Shown here: piece after piece, positions 39,899 through 48,472 of the stretch
How positions within the stretch are numbered: position 1 is the stretch's first letter
Layout: each line of letters opens with the position of its first letter
Source of the DNA: Methylobacterium sp. J-048
GTDB taxonomy: Bacteria > Pseudomonadota > Alphaproteobacteria > Rhizobiales > Beijerinckiaceae
NCBI RefSeq assembly: GCF_022829515.1
Contig: NZ_JAKSYL010000077.1
Span: 1 to 64,000 of the forward strand
DNA length: 64,000 bases
Direction: 5' to 3'
Made by a program: the position numbers and the translations under genes
The notes under the pieces: model-generated
Databases searched by the model: none
What the model was told of the DNA's origin: nothing
The model's input: the letters and a program-made list of their open reading frames with translations, nothing else

Positions 39899-40231
39899 TC
39901 ACGCGTAGGCGGCGCGCAGCACAGCCGGGGCTGTCATTCGCCACGCCGCCAGCAGGGCGGCGCGCAGGGGCTCCTCCTCGCAGAGGTCGAGGTCGAGATT
40001 GGTCCAGCCGCGCCGGCCCCAGGCGCCGTCGAGCGGCGTGAACAGGTCCGGGTCGGCCTCGCACAGGTCCGCCTGATCGGCCGGGGCCAGGCGCAGCACC
40101 ACCCGGGCCTCCTCGACCCACAGGGTCGCGAACACCCGGCCCCCGACGCGGAAATCCGGGTTGCCGCGATGGACGCCCGCCACCGTCTCCGGCAGCATCA
40201 GCGCCAGGATGCGCACGTCCTCGGGCAGCAC
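39899..40231 (-). CDS. MmcQ/YjbR family protein
   Basis: The product is 110 residues from GTG 40231, the usual length of the family; an ATG at 40300 would add 23 unconserved residues. The pattern LPETVAGVHRGNPDFRVGGRVFATL, then LRLAPADQADLCEADPDLF and a WTNLDLDL segment fits the YjbR fold (DUF419), a double-wing DNA-binding-like domain. The function of the family is unknown. It converges with glmM. Confidence 0.75.
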   Translation of the reverse strand: MLPEDVRILALMLPETVAGVHRGNPDFRVGGRVFATLWVEEARVVLRLAPADQADLCEADPDLFTPLDGAWGRRGWTNLDLDLCEEEPLRAALLAAWRMTAPAVLRAAYA

Positions 40232-40454
40232 CGGCTCAACCCGGCCCGCGGGCGGATGTGTTCGCGATCGTACCGAGCGGTGCGGCCAAGACTTGCACAT
40301 CCTTTGCTGAGCTGCGGTCTTGTCGGGCTGTAAGCAGGCCGCAAGGCTAACATTTAACGTTAAGCCGGATTTAAGACGTTCGATCCATCCTTCACCACGT
40401 CATCCGAGCCGGCTTGCCAAGCTTCCGGCACATGAGTCCAGTGAAGGAATACCC
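40232..40454 (+). promoter_or_regulatory. Promoter region of the outer-membrane barrel gene
   Basis: The stretch contains an AT-rich segment with the palindrome TTAACGTTAA (about 40353-40362) in a context of AACATTTAACGTTAAGCC, and GAAGGAATACCC as Shine-Dalgarno before ATG 40455. I cannot assign a -35 and -10 pair with confidence. Confidence 0.35.
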
Positions 40455-41441
40455 ATGGCCCGCTCCAAGCTGAACGCTTTGGTGCGCAGCCTGACGCTCG
40501 CAGCGAGCGTCGGCGCGCCCTGCCTGGCCGCTGCCGCGGACCTGCTGCCCCCGCCCCCGCCCCCCCCACCCCCGATCGAGGTCGGCGGCGGCTGGTACCT
40601 GCGCGGCGACGTCGGCGCCAGCGTCTACACCCGCCCGAAATACACCGAGGCCTACGATTACACCGGCTACCCGGACGCCAACCGCTCGTTCGGCAACGAG
40701 GTCGGCGGCGGAGGGTTCGCGGGCGTCGGCGTCGGCTACCAGTTCACCCCGTTCCTGCGCGGCGACGTGACCGGCGAGTACCGCTACTCCACCGGCCTGC
40801 GCGGCAGCGAGTATTACAAGGGCCCCGAGTTCGACAACGGCCTCGGCTCCTACGGGGTCAACAAGTCGAGCAGCAACTTCGATTCCGCGGTGGTGCTGGC
40901 CAACGCGTATTTCGACCTCGGCACCTGGTACGGCATCACGCCGTTCGTCGGCGGCGGCGTCGGCTACGCCTTCAACCACGTCTCGGGTTATTCGACCAAC
41001 CAGCAGTTCACCAGCCCGAGCTACGCCTACGATTACGGCCACCCGATCTACGATTGCAGCTGCGGAGCGCCTTCCTACAACTACGCGCCGGTCTACGACA
41101 GCAACGGCAACCCGGTGTACAATACCAACAGCGGCAGCAAGTTCTACAAGAGCAAGACCAGCGGCAGCTTCGCCTGGGCACTGCATGCCGGTCTCGCCTA
41201 CGACGTGAGCGACGCCCTGAAGATCGAGGTGGCCTACCGCTACCTCAACCTCGGCAAGGCCGAGACCGGCCCGGGCTTCGTGCCGTGCTGCACCGGCAGC
41301 CTGCAGGCGATCAAGGTGAAGGACATCGAGGCGCACGACGTGAAGATCGGCCTGCGCTACTACCTCGGCGGCCTGGTCGCGGCGCCGCTGCCGCCGCTGA
41401 TGCCGGAGCCGATCCCCGGCCCGCTGGTCCGCAAGTACTGA
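40455..41441 (+). CDS. Outer-membrane beta-barrel protein (Omp25/OmpA-like fold)
   Basis: The product is 328 residues. It has a signal peptide ending about LAAAADLLPP, a run of 9 Pro (residues 33-41), and then amphipathic strands rich in Tyr and Gly: GGGWYLRGDVGASVYTRP, GVGVGYQFTPFLRGDVTGEYRY, YGITPFVGGGVGYAFNHVSG, and a C-terminal barrel end with HDVKIGLRYYLGG. A Tyr/Ser/Asn-rich loop (about residues 185-225) has two Cys in CSCGAP and is probably extracellular. Family members are structural or immunogenic surface proteins. The polyproline tract could form a periplasmic spacer. It is followed by a strong terminator. Confidence 0.88.
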   Translation: MARSKLNALVRSLTLAASVGAPCLAAAADLLPPPPPPPPPIEVGGGWYLRGDVGASVYTRPKYTEAYDYTGYPDANRSFGNEVGGGGFAGVGVGYQFTPFLRGDVTGEYRYSTGLRGSEYYKGPEFDNGLGSYGVNKSSSNFDSAVVLANAYFDLGTWYGITPFVGGGVGYAFNHVSGYSTNQQFTSPSYAYDYGHPIYDCSCGAPSYNYAPVYDSNGNPVYNTNSGSKFYKSKTSGSFAWALHAGLAYDVSDALKIEVAYRYLNLGKAETGPGFVPCCTGSLQAIKVKDIEAHDVKIGLRYYLGGLVAAPLPPLMPEPIPGPLVRKY

Positions 41442-41467
41442 GTCTTTTTCCAACGCCCTGACGACCG

Positions 41468-41498
41468 ACGGCGCGGATGCTCTCCGCGCCGTTTTTTT
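41468..41498 (+). terminator. Rho-independent terminator after the first outer-membrane barrel gene
   Basis: ACGGCGCGGA and TCCGCGCCGT form a perfect 10-bp stem with a 5-base loop, followed by seven T (41492-41498). Confidence 0.92.
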
Positions 41499-41693
41499 GT
41501 CCTGCGCCGGGGTTCATCGCGGGACGAGATGGATCGGAGATCGGAATTGCCCGGGCGAATAGGTCTAACCAAGTGTTGATGATCGAATCGGGATATCCGG
41601 AGAGCCCCAAAATAACGGACGCTTAAGGTTACCCATCTATCACTGCATCGAGGCCCGAGCCGCCGTCCGTCTCGCAGTTCCAGGACGATCCCG

Positions 41694-42551
41694 ATGCGTA
41701 CCGTCACCTTGCCGCTGCTGGCGATCCTCGGCCTCTGCGGCGCGAGCACAGCCCGGGCCGCAGACCTGGACTATGATTACCTGCGCGGCGCCGATTACGA
41801 CCCGGTCCCCGCCCCGGTGGTGGACTGGAGCGGCGTGTATGTCGGCGGCCATGGGGGCTATACGTCCGCGGCGCTCGGCTTCAAGAACGCGCTCCAGCCG
41901 CTCGTCTACCAGCGCTCCCACGACACCACCGCAGAGAGCGACTTTCGCGCATCGACCCTGCTCAGTCCCCAATCCAAGCGTGTCGGTTCCGGCAGCTTCG
42001 GCGTCTATGCCGGGTACAACATTCAATACGATAGCTTCGTCTTCGGTATCGAAGGTGACTACACGAATTTCGGCCGCATGGGCTATTCTCGCGACAGTAT
42101 AAATATCTCGAGAACAAACTCTGCGAACCTGCTGGAAGACTTGTACCTCAGCGGCACGTCGGCGACGCGGATCAACGATTACGGAACACTGCGCGCCCGC
42201 GTCGGATACGCAGCCGACAATTTGATGCCGTACGTTACGGGGGGCCTCGCCATCGGTCGCGCGCGCGCCGCGGACTCGCTGGTCTATTACGATTCCGGCT
42301 TCGATGTCAGCGCGTACAACGCGAACCTTGCGGGAACAAAGACTTTCGTGAATACCTTCGGCAGCTATTACAACGATCCAAAATCGAAGACCAAGGTCGT
42401 CGCCGGCGTGGCCCTGGGCGCTGGCCTGGAATACGCGATCACGCCGAACATCTTGCTGCGGGCTGAATATCAGTATGTGCTGTTCAATCAGTTCGACGGG
42501 CACAAGGTCAACCTGAACACGGTCCGGGCCGGCGCCGCGGTCAAGTTCTGA
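41694..42551 (+). CDS. Outer-membrane beta-barrel protein (Omp25/31-like porin family)
   Basis: The product is 285 residues. The signal peptide is MRTVTLPLLAILGLCGASTARA. The mature part contains the family's DWSGVYVGGHGGYTSA motif, followed by alternating strands, VYAGYNIQYDSFVFGIEGDYTNFG, and the end VRAGAAVKF, whose terminal Phe is the barrel-assembly signal. It is close to alphaproteobacterial Omp31-type porins and to the preceding barrel gene in position only. Middle-region GC is lower than in its neighbours. Its stop overlaps the next start (TGATG). Confidence 0.88.
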   Translation: MRTVTLPLLAILGLCGASTARAADLDYDYLRGADYDPVPAPVVDWSGVYVGGHGGYTSAALGFKNALQPLVYQRSHDTTAESDFRASTLLSPQSKRVGSGSFGVYAGYNIQYDSFVFGIEGDYTNFGRMGYSRDSINISRTNSANLLEDLYLSGTSATRINDYGTLRARVGYAADNLMPYVTGGLAIGRARAADSLVYYDSGFDVSAYNANLAGTKTFVNTFGSYYNDPKSKTKVVAGVALGAGLEYAITPNILLRAEYQYVLFNQFDGHKVNLNTVRAGAAVKF

Positions 42552-42823
42552 TGCGGCGCGGCGTCGGGAGGCTTGCGATGCTCGACCCGAGGGGATTGCG
42601 AGCGCTCACGCTCGGCCTTCTCGTCGGGCTCGCCCTCGTCCCCGCCCCAGCCTCGGCCTGGCCCGAGGATCGCGGCTTCGACCCGCCCCGCCTTCGGCGT
42701 GCCGTCCGCGCACCGCCCGACCTGGCGGCGGTGCCGCCGCCCGTAATCGTCCGGGGTTACCTGCCACGCAACCATAACGTCCCGATGTACAACGAGCCGC
42801 CCCGCCGGGGGCCGGCTTGGTAA
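42551..42823 (+). CDS. Small secreted protein, unknown function, coupled to the porin gene
   Basis: The product is 90 residues. ATG 42551 overlaps the porin stop (TGATG), so it is translationally coupled; M10 at 42578 is an alternative start. A signal peptide is clear (LTLGLLVGLALVPAPASAW). The mature part is short, Pro/Arg-rich and basic, ending PRRGPAW, with the motif RGYLPRNHNVPMYNEPP. No Cys. It is probably periplasmic. I do not recognise a family. Confidence 0.65.
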   Translation: MRRGVGRLAMLDPRGLRALTLGLLVGLALVPAPASAWPEDRGFDPPRLRRAVRAPPDLAAVPPPVIVRGYLPRNHNVPMYNEPPRRGPAW

Positions 42824-42916
42824 TCAGATCAAGCGGCTTTTCAAGGCAGGCTTGAGCGCCATCGAAGCGGCAACCGCCCGAGAACGCAGCCGCCCGCAAC
42901 GTCATCGGATCGGATC

Positions 42917-43513
42917 TTACGGCGTCCAGGAACTGCCGGTCGCAGCCGGCTCGTCGCTGCCGTCCGGAAGATCGGTGAGGACGCGCGAGTCTGCAGGGCG
43001 TCGACCCGGCGCGGTCGGATGCGTCATCGCCTGGATGACGGCGTCGGCCGATGGGATGACACCGACGCGTGCGAGCCCCCGCAGGAGGCCAACCGTAGAG
43101 AGCAGATGCACATTCGGCGGCTTGTTGATCACGCGCACGTCCCGGTCCTCGAAAAGGAGCAGGACCGGGGCGCCATCGCGGACGTAGTGTTTCAGGCCGT
43201 CATCCGACGACAGGAAGTCGGCGATGGCCAGTTCGCCGGCGTTGCGCTTGGGCTTCAGGCCCTGCTGACGGCGTTCAAGTTCCATCTGCCAGATATCCGT
43301 CGTGACGCGGATGAACCGGGAGCGGTGCTGCGCGATGAAAGCCTGGACGTCGCGATCCTTCCGGTAATGGACTGGGTCGCTCGTGACCTCGTCGTAGATG
43401 GCATCGACGACGACGATGGGCATATCGAGGTCCAGCAGCAGGGTGAGTGCATCGGCGACCCAGAGACTGTTGAATGGACCCGAATCCGGGATGATCAGGG
43501 TGCAACGTCTCAC
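42917..43513 (-). CDS. PIN-domain toxin with a C-terminal extension
   Basis: The product is 198 residues from GTG 43513. The first 150 residues fit the PIN nuclease fold: IIPDSGPFNSLWVAD with the first Asp, DAIYDEVTSD, the central AGELAIADF Glu, and LLFEDRDVRV with the last acids. PIN toxins (VapC type) usually cut tRNA or rRNA. The last 50 residues (DAVIQAMTHPTAPGRR onward) are Pro/Ser-rich and longer than usual. The GTG overlaps the antitoxin stop by four bases (GTGA), confirming the pair. It is convergent with the porin operon. Confidence 0.82.
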   Translation of the reverse strand: MRRCTLIIPDSGPFNSLWVADALTLLLDLDMPIVVVDAIYDEVTSDPVHYRKDRDVQAFIAQHRSRFIRVTTDIWQMELERRQQGLKPKRNAGELAIADFLSSDDGLKHYVRDGAPVLLLFEDRDVRVINKPPNVHLLSTVGLLRGLARVGVIPSADAVIQAMTHPTAPGRRPADSRVLTDLPDGSDEPAATGSSWTP

Positions 43514-43839
43514 GTGGACGTCCACAGCCGCTCGAATGCGGCGGCCTGCTCCTGGACGAGGTGCTCGGGTGGGCGCGGCGGCGTGAGGCCGTGGTCGCCG
43601 AGGACTACGAGCAACGCCGCGTAGTCACGCAAGCCGAGCGCCTCGATCGCCTCCCGGCGTGTGATCATGCCAGCGGCGAAATCCACGAGGGGATCGGGGA
43701 TCTTCTTCGCCGGGCCCGCACCGATCACAGCTTCCAGATGCGCGCGGACGATGGCGGTGACGCTGGTTCCATGGCGGGCCGCATAGGCCTCAGCTTCGTC
43801 GACCAGACCTTCGGGCAGGTTGAACGTCGTCTCGGGCAT
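43510..43839 (-). CDS. Antitoxin of the PIN toxin (ribbon-helix-helix-like)
   Basis: The product is 109 residues from ATG 43839. It begins PETTFNLPEGLVDEAEAYAARHGTSVTAIVRAHLE, a good ribbon-helix-helix pattern (strand, helix, Gly-Thr-Ser turn, helix). The rest is acidic to neutral and would bind the toxin. The first gene of a two-gene operon with four bases of overlap, it probably autorepresses. The upstream side is the HNH gene's 3' end, 103 bases away. Confidence 0.8.
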   Translation of the reverse strand: MPETTFNLPEGLVDEAEAYAARHGTSVTAIVRAHLEAVIGAGPAKKIPDPLVDFAAGMITRREAIEALGLRDYAALLVVLGDHGLTPPRPPEHLVQEQAAAFERLWTST

Positions 43840-43942
43840 CGGATGCCTCCACGGCATCACAGATATATCCGAGTGCGACGTGAAGCCAGTTGCGGACGCC
43901 CCGCCGACGAAGGGCCACGCCCGGATGCAGGCCGCCGAGCCC

Positions 43943-44491
43943 TCAGCTCTCCAGCTCGCTGTCCCAGTACAGGTAGTCGAGCCAGGTGTGGTGGTACTGG
44001 CGGTGGTCGAACTCGGGCTGGCGATGGTGCAGCTCGTAGCGGGTCGGCCGGCGCGGCTCGGTGGCGAGCGGCATGTCCGCCTCATGCGGGGTGCGGTTGG
44101 CCTTGCGCAGGTTGCAGGGCGAGCAGGCCGCCACGACGTTCTCCCAGCTCGACAGGCCGCCCCGCGAGCGCGGAACCACGTGGTCGAAGGTCAGGCCGCC
44201 CGCCGGCAGCCGCAGCCCGCAATACTGGCAGCTGAACCCGTCGCGCAGGTAGATGTTGTAGCGGGTGAAGGCCGGGCTGCGGGCCAGCGTCACGTAGTTC
44301 TTCAGCGCCACCACGCTCGGCACCCGCAGCGCCCGCGACGGCGAGCGCGCCTCGACATCGTAGCTCGCCACCAGGGTGACGCGGTCGAGGAACAGAGCCG
44401 TGAAGGCGTCCTTCCACGACCACAGGGACAGCGGATTGTACGAGAGCGGCCGATAATCCGCGTTCAGGACGAGGGTTTGGAGATCCATCAT
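43943..44491 (-). CDS. HNH endonuclease family protein
   Basis: The product is 182 residues (ATG 44488 is an equally good start). It begins LQTLVLNADYRPLSYNPLSLWSW, a block common to a widely conserved bacterial HNH family. The HNH core is CQYCGLRLPAGGLTFDHVVPRSRGG ... NVVAACSPCNLRK, with two Cys pairs for structural zinc and the catalytic His-Asp-His set. In this conserved form the gene is chromosomal and not phage-linked; its role is unknown. No restriction methylase is adjacent. Confidence 0.88.
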   Translation of the reverse strand: MMDLQTLVLNADYRPLSYNPLSLWSWKDAFTALFLDRVTLVASYDVEARSPSRALRVPSVVALKNYVTLARSPAFTRYNIYLRDGFSCQYCGLRLPAGGLTFDHVVPRSRGGLSSWENVVAACSPCNLRKANRTPHEADMPLATEPRRPTRYELHHRQPEFDHRQYHHTWLDYLYWDSELES

Positions 44492-45104
44492 CGGCGCGAC
44501 TCTTCGGACTATCTCTGACGCGGGTAACGCGCGGGAACGCGCCGGCGCCCCACCGGCCCATCCGACCCGGCCAGGGGCCGGTGCAGGACAGGCCGGCGGA
44601 CGGGACGTCGGCTCGGCGGGAGAGGCGGAAGGAGCAACAGGGCGGCGGGCCGGCGCGCGGGGGCGCCAGTCGGAGCGGTAGCAACCGGAACGCGGCCGGG
44701 CCGGACCGGCACCAGAGCCGGCCGAACCCTTTCGCGTGACAACGAAAAGGCCCTGTCCATACGGTGTTCATCTAATCCCACCGTGACACCCTTGTGAAGC
44801 TTTTCCAGCAGGGTCCCGGGGACGCACCCACAGCGGGGCCCTGGCCGGCCGATCCGGGCCAGGGTGGGCAGGGGCACGGTTTCGCCCTATTGGAAGCCCA
44901 CAGCGCCCGGCCTCGAGAGGCGTGCCGAATCGCCTTGCGATCAGGCGCGCCCCTCAGGCTTCGATTCCACGCGCTCGCCGACGCCGAACCGATGTCCCCT
45001 TCGGCGACGAGCGCTCGAGAAGGCCCGCGCGGTTCCCGATGACCGCCGGTCCGCCGATGCCGGGCTCCGACCGCGCGCCCGGCGCGCCCGACGAGAGGTA
45101 GCCT
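44492..45104. other. Gene-free GC-rich stretch of 613 bases
   Basis: I find no convincing gene, RNA or repeat family here. Small open frames exist on both strands, but their codon use and composition (Arg/Pro/Gly-rich) are those of out-of-frame GC-rich DNA. Local inverted repeats (GGCCGGTGCAGGACAGGCCGG, CCTGGCCGGCCGATCCGGGCCAGG) could be hairpins. It must hold the divergent promoters of the HNH and channel genes. Confidence 0.5.
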
Positions 45105-47774
45105 ATGATCCGCACGCCTGTGCGCTCCCGGAAGCTCAACGCCGCGCCGCGCCGGCCCGCCGCGCTGGCCCTCGTGGCCGCGCTGATGCTGGCGATCCCG
45201 GCAGCCGCGCCGCCTGCGGCCTGGGCTCAAGGCGCAGCGCCGGCCGGGCAGCCCGCGGAGTCCAAGCCTTCTGATGCCAAGCCTTCCGATGCCAAGCCGG
45301 CCGACGCGAAGGCGCCCGACACTGCCAAATCCGGCGAGGCCAAGCCCGCGCCGAAACCCGAGATGTCCGAGCAGCTCAAGGCGGTCCGGGCCCAGCTCGA
45401 CGCCGCCAAGGCCGAGCTCGAGGCCCGCGAGAAGCAGCTGGGGCATACCGACCTGACCGCCGCGGATCTGGCGGCGATTCGCGACAGCGCCGGGACCGTC
45501 ACCGAGGAGATCCGCGCGCTGATCACCCGGCTCGACACGCCGCTCGAGGCGGCACGCGAGCGGCTGGCTCAGCTCGGGCCGAAGCCCAAGGACGCCCCGG
45601 AGAGCTCGGACGTCGCCGAGCAGCGCGTCGAGCGCGAAGCCGCGGTGGCGCGGATCGACGAGACCCAGCGGCTCGCCCGCTCGCTGCAGGTGCAGGGCGA
45701 CCAGATCATCGACCGGGTCTCGAACCGCCGGCGCGAATCGTTCACCCGCGACCTGTTCCAGCGCTCGCAGCCCCTGGTCAGCCCGGGCCTCTGGGCCAAG
45801 GTCATGGCCGACGTGCCGCGGGACACGCGCTCGCTGCAGAGCGCCGTGTCCGATATCGGGCTGCTGTTCTCGCGCAACGGCAGCATCGGCAACCTGCTGT
45901 TCCTGGGGCTCGCCTTCGGGATCTCGATCGCGCTGTATTTCGGACGGCGCAACATCGCCCCCCGGGCCGCCCGGCGGGACGCGGCCACCACCGAACCGTC
46001 GCGGCGCGCGACCCTGCTGGCCGCCTGGCGGGTGATCCTGCTCGGCACGGTGCCGGCGGTGGCGGGCTCCTACGCGGTCTACTACGCGCTGGACGCCACC
46101 AACCTGCTGCCCTCCCGGCTGCTGCCGGTGGCCGCCGCGATCCTGGGCGGGCTGGCCTTCATCGCCTTCGTGGAGGCCCTATGCGACGGGCTGCTCAGCC
46201 CCGACAAGCCGGCCTGGCGCCCGGCCCCGGTCGGCGACGCGGCCGCCATCCGGCTGACCCGGCTGGCGGTCGGCATCGCCACGGTGCTCACCGTGGTGAA
46301 ATCCGTCGAAGCGCTGAATTCCGGGATCTCGGCGGCCCTGCCGATCTCGATCGCGACCCGCGGCATCGGGGCCGTCGCCACGGCCCTGATCCTGGCGATC
46401 GGCCTTCACCGGTTCGCCGATACCGAGCAGGAGGAGGAGGCCTGCTTCGGCCCCTACGTGCCGACCAAGACCACCACGGGCATCGGCGGCCCGGCCCGGC
46501 TCATCGGCTGGGCCGCGGTGGCGCTGATCGGGGCCGGTGCGCTGGTCGGCTACGTCGCCTTCGCGGCCTTCTTGATCGACCAGCTGATCTGGGCCGGGGG
46601 CGTGCTGGTGCTGCTCTACCTGCTGGTCCAGAGCGTCGACACCTTCATCGGCCGGGCGCTCACCGACGAGTCTCGGCTGGCCACCACGCTCCAGGCCAAT
46701 ACCGGCCTGCGCAAGCGCTCGCTGACCCAGATCTCGGTCCTGGCGACGGGGGCCGCCCGGGTCGTGCTGATCCTGGTGGCGGCGCTGCTCGTGCTGGCGC
46801 CCTGGGGGCTCGATTCCACCGACATCGTCTCGTCGATCCGGCAGGCCTTCTTCGGCTTCAAGGTCGGGGACGTGACGATCTCGCTGTCGAGCATCGCGTT
46901 CGGCGTCGGCATCCTGGTGCTCGGCGTGTTCGTCACCCGGGCGGTGCAGCGCTGGCTGGAGCTGACCTACCTGCCGGCCACCGACCTGGACGCCGGCCTG
47001 CGCAACTCGATCACCACGATCGCGGGCTATTGCGGCTTCCTGCTCGCCCTGGCGCTGGCCTTCTCGTATCTGGGCCTCAGCCTGGAGAAGCTGACCATCG
47101 TGGCCGGCGCCCTGTCGGTGGGTATCGGGTTCGGCCTGCAATCGATCGTCAACAACTTCGTCTCCGGCCTGCTGCTGCTGTGGGAGCGCCCGATCCGGGT
47201 CGGCGACCAGGTGGTGATCGGCGATTCGGAGGGCATCGTGAAGCGCATCTCGGTGCGCTCCACCGAGATCCAGACCTTCGACCGCTCGTCCGTGATCGTG
47301 CCCAACTCGAACCTGATCTCCGGGGTGGTCAAGAACCGGGTGCGCGGCGACCGCTCAGGGAGGGTCAGCATCACGGTGAGCGTCCTGCGCAACCAGGACC
47401 CGGTGCGGGCCGCCGAGATGATCGTCGGCTGCGCGCAGGCCCATGCCGACGTGCTGCGCGACCCGGCGCCCCGGGTGGTGTTCAAGAAGATCGGCGACCC
47501 GTTCCTGGAATTCGAGCTTTTGGTCTGGATCGTCGATGTCAGCCTCGGCCAGAAGGTCCAGACCGACCTCAACTACGCGGTGTTCGCCATCCTGTCGGAG
47601 GCGGGCTTCATCCCGCCCCTCGGCCCCGGCGCCAGCATCGTCACCGTGCAGGGTTTCGAGGCGATGCAGGCCGCGATGGGCGAGATCGCCAGCCGGTTCG
47701 GGCAGCCCGCCCCGGAGCCGGCCGAGCCGGCCCAGCCGCAGCGCGACCGCGGCCTCCGGAGCGCGGGGGGCTGA
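45105..47774 (+). CDS. Large mechanosensitive channel, DUF3772 plus MscS
   Basis: The product is 889 residues. It has a signal peptide (about residues 1-42, ending AAWAQ), a Lys/Pro/Asp-rich linker with tandem SDAKP units, a periplasmic helical DUF3772 region (to about residue 260) and many membrane segments. The MscS core near residues 660-760 holds the pore helix GALSVGIGFGLQSIVNNFVSG and VPNSNLISGVVKN. Such channels open under membrane tension and release osmolytes. The pore helix keeps the Gly/Ala packing and the GLQ-NNFVSG end. It is alone on the plus strand with a lipoprotein gene behind. Confidence 0.92.
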   Translation: MIRTPVRSRKLNAAPRRPAALALVAALMLAIPAAAPPAAWAQGAAPAGQPAESKPSDAKPSDAKPADAKAPDTAKSGEAKPAPKPEMSEQLKAVRAQLDAAKAELEAREKQLGHTDLTAADLAAIRDSAGTVTEEIRALITRLDTPLEAARERLAQLGPKPKDAPESSDVAEQRVEREAAVARIDETQRLARSLQVQGDQIIDRVSNRRRESFTRDLFQRSQPLVSPGLWAKVMADVPRDTRSLQSAVSDIGLLFSRNGSIGNLLFLGLAFGISIALYFGRRNIAPRAARRDAATTEPSRRATLLAAWRVILLGTVPAVAGSYAVYYALDATNLLPSRLLPVAAAILGGLAFIAFVEALCDGLLSPDKPAWRPAPVGDAAAIRLTRLAVGIATVLTVVKSVEALNSGISAALPISIATRGIGAVATALILAIGLHRFADTEQEEEACFGPYVPTKTTTGIGGPARLIGWAAVALIGAGALVGYVAFAAFLIDQLIWAGGVLVLLYLLVQSVDTFIGRALTDESRLATTLQANTGLRKRSLTQISVLATGAARVVLILVAALLVLAPWGLDSTDIVSSIRQAFFGFKVGDVTISLSSIAFGVGILVLGVFVTRAVQRWLELTYLPATDLDAGLRNSITTIAGYCGFLLALALAFSYLGLSLEKLTIVAGALSVGIGFGLQSIVNNFVSGLLLLWERPIRVGDQVVIGDSEGIVKRISVRSTEIQTFDRSSVIVPNSNLISGVVKNRVRGDRSGRVSITVSVLRNQDPVRAAEMIVGCAQAHADVLRDPAPRVVFKKIGDPFLEFELLVWIVDVSLGQKVQTDLNYAVFAILSEAGFIPPLGPGASIVTVQGFEAMQAAMGEIASRFGQPAPEPAEPAQPQRDRGLRSAGG

Positions 47775-47839
47775 GCCCCGCACGCGCCTGGTCGCGCAAT
47801 CGCGCCGCGCTCCCTATATCGCCCGAGCGTCCGAGCCGG

Positions 47840-48373
47840 ATGCGGGAGCGTGGATCTGGAAACGTGGGCGGACGCAACCTGAGACGAGGCCTGCTCGCGG
47901 CGGCCGGCCTCCCGGCGCTGGCGCTGCTCGGCGCCTGCGCCACCGAGGCGCCGACCAATGCGGCCCTGCCGAGCATCTACCTGCCGCTGGCCAGCCAGAA
48001 CGCCCATATCGACACCGATGCCGCCCGGGACATGATCTCGTCCTATCGCCGCAACCGCGGCGCCGGGCCGCTCACGGTGGATCCCGACCTGCAGCGGCTG
48101 GCCGAGGCCGAGGCCGCCGCGATGGCGCTGGCCGACCGGCCGAGCAAGGCGCAGACCGTGAAGGCCGCAGTCGGTCGGCTCGGCTACGCCGACGTGAACG
48201 CCAACCTGTCGGCCGGCTACCACACCCTGGCCGAGGCCTTCTCCGGCTGGCGCGAGAGCGCCCCGCACGAGGCCACGATGCTCGATCCGCGGGCGACCCG
48301 GATGGGGATCGCGACCGCCTACGCGCCGGGCTCGAAGTACAAGGTCTACTGGGCGCTGCTCACCGCCAAGTAG
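47840..48373 (+). CDS. CAP-domain (SCP/PR1-like) lipoprotein
   Basis: The product is 177 residues from ATG 47840 (GTG 47864 is an alternative). A lipoprotein signal with lipobox LGAC is followed by a CAP/SCP domain: DMISSYRRNRGAGPLTVDPDLQRLAEAEAAAMA, then FSGWRESAPHEATMLDPRATRMGIA. The CAP pattern of W-x2-S-x2-H-x3-ML is kept. Bacterial CAP proteins are secreted and of mostly unknown role. It starts 66 bases after the channel gene, likely in the same transcript. Confidence 0.82.
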   Translation: MRERGSGNVGGRNLRRGLLAAAGLPALALLGACATEAPTNAALPSIYLPLASQNAHIDTDAARDMISSYRRNRGAGPLTVDPDLQRLAEAEAAAMALADRPSKAQTVKAAVGRLGYADVNANLSAGYHTLAEAFSGWRESAPHEATMLDPRATRMGIATAYAPGSKYKVYWALLTAK

Positions 48374-48389
48374 AGCGCGGCGCCAGCTG

Positions 48390-48453
48390 AAAGACAGGTT
48401 CGCAGGGCTCTGCCCTGCACCCGCAAAAGGTCTCGGACCTTTTGAGACCATGA
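48390..48453. repeat. Family C palindromic repeat between convergent genes
   Basis: GCAGGGCTCTGCCCTGC followed by CGCAAAAGGTCTCGGACCTTTTGAGACCATGAC. AAAAGGTC/GACCTTTT forms a bidirectional terminator-like hairpin between the convergent CAP and motB genes. Confidence 0.75.
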
Positions 48454-48472
48454 CTGTCCGCGATGGATCGCC

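Noticed and set aside
42917..44491. The HNH nuclease and PIN pair as one defence island
   Set aside because: The HNH protein is of a widely conserved chromosomal type and no methylase, helicase or ATPase partner is adjacent, so a shared defence role is not supported.
44509..44877. A possible 122-residue gene in the 613-base gap before the channel gene
   Set aside because: Pro/Arg/Leu-rich with no conserved pattern and no Shine-Dalgarno; several other frames in the same stretch look equally good.
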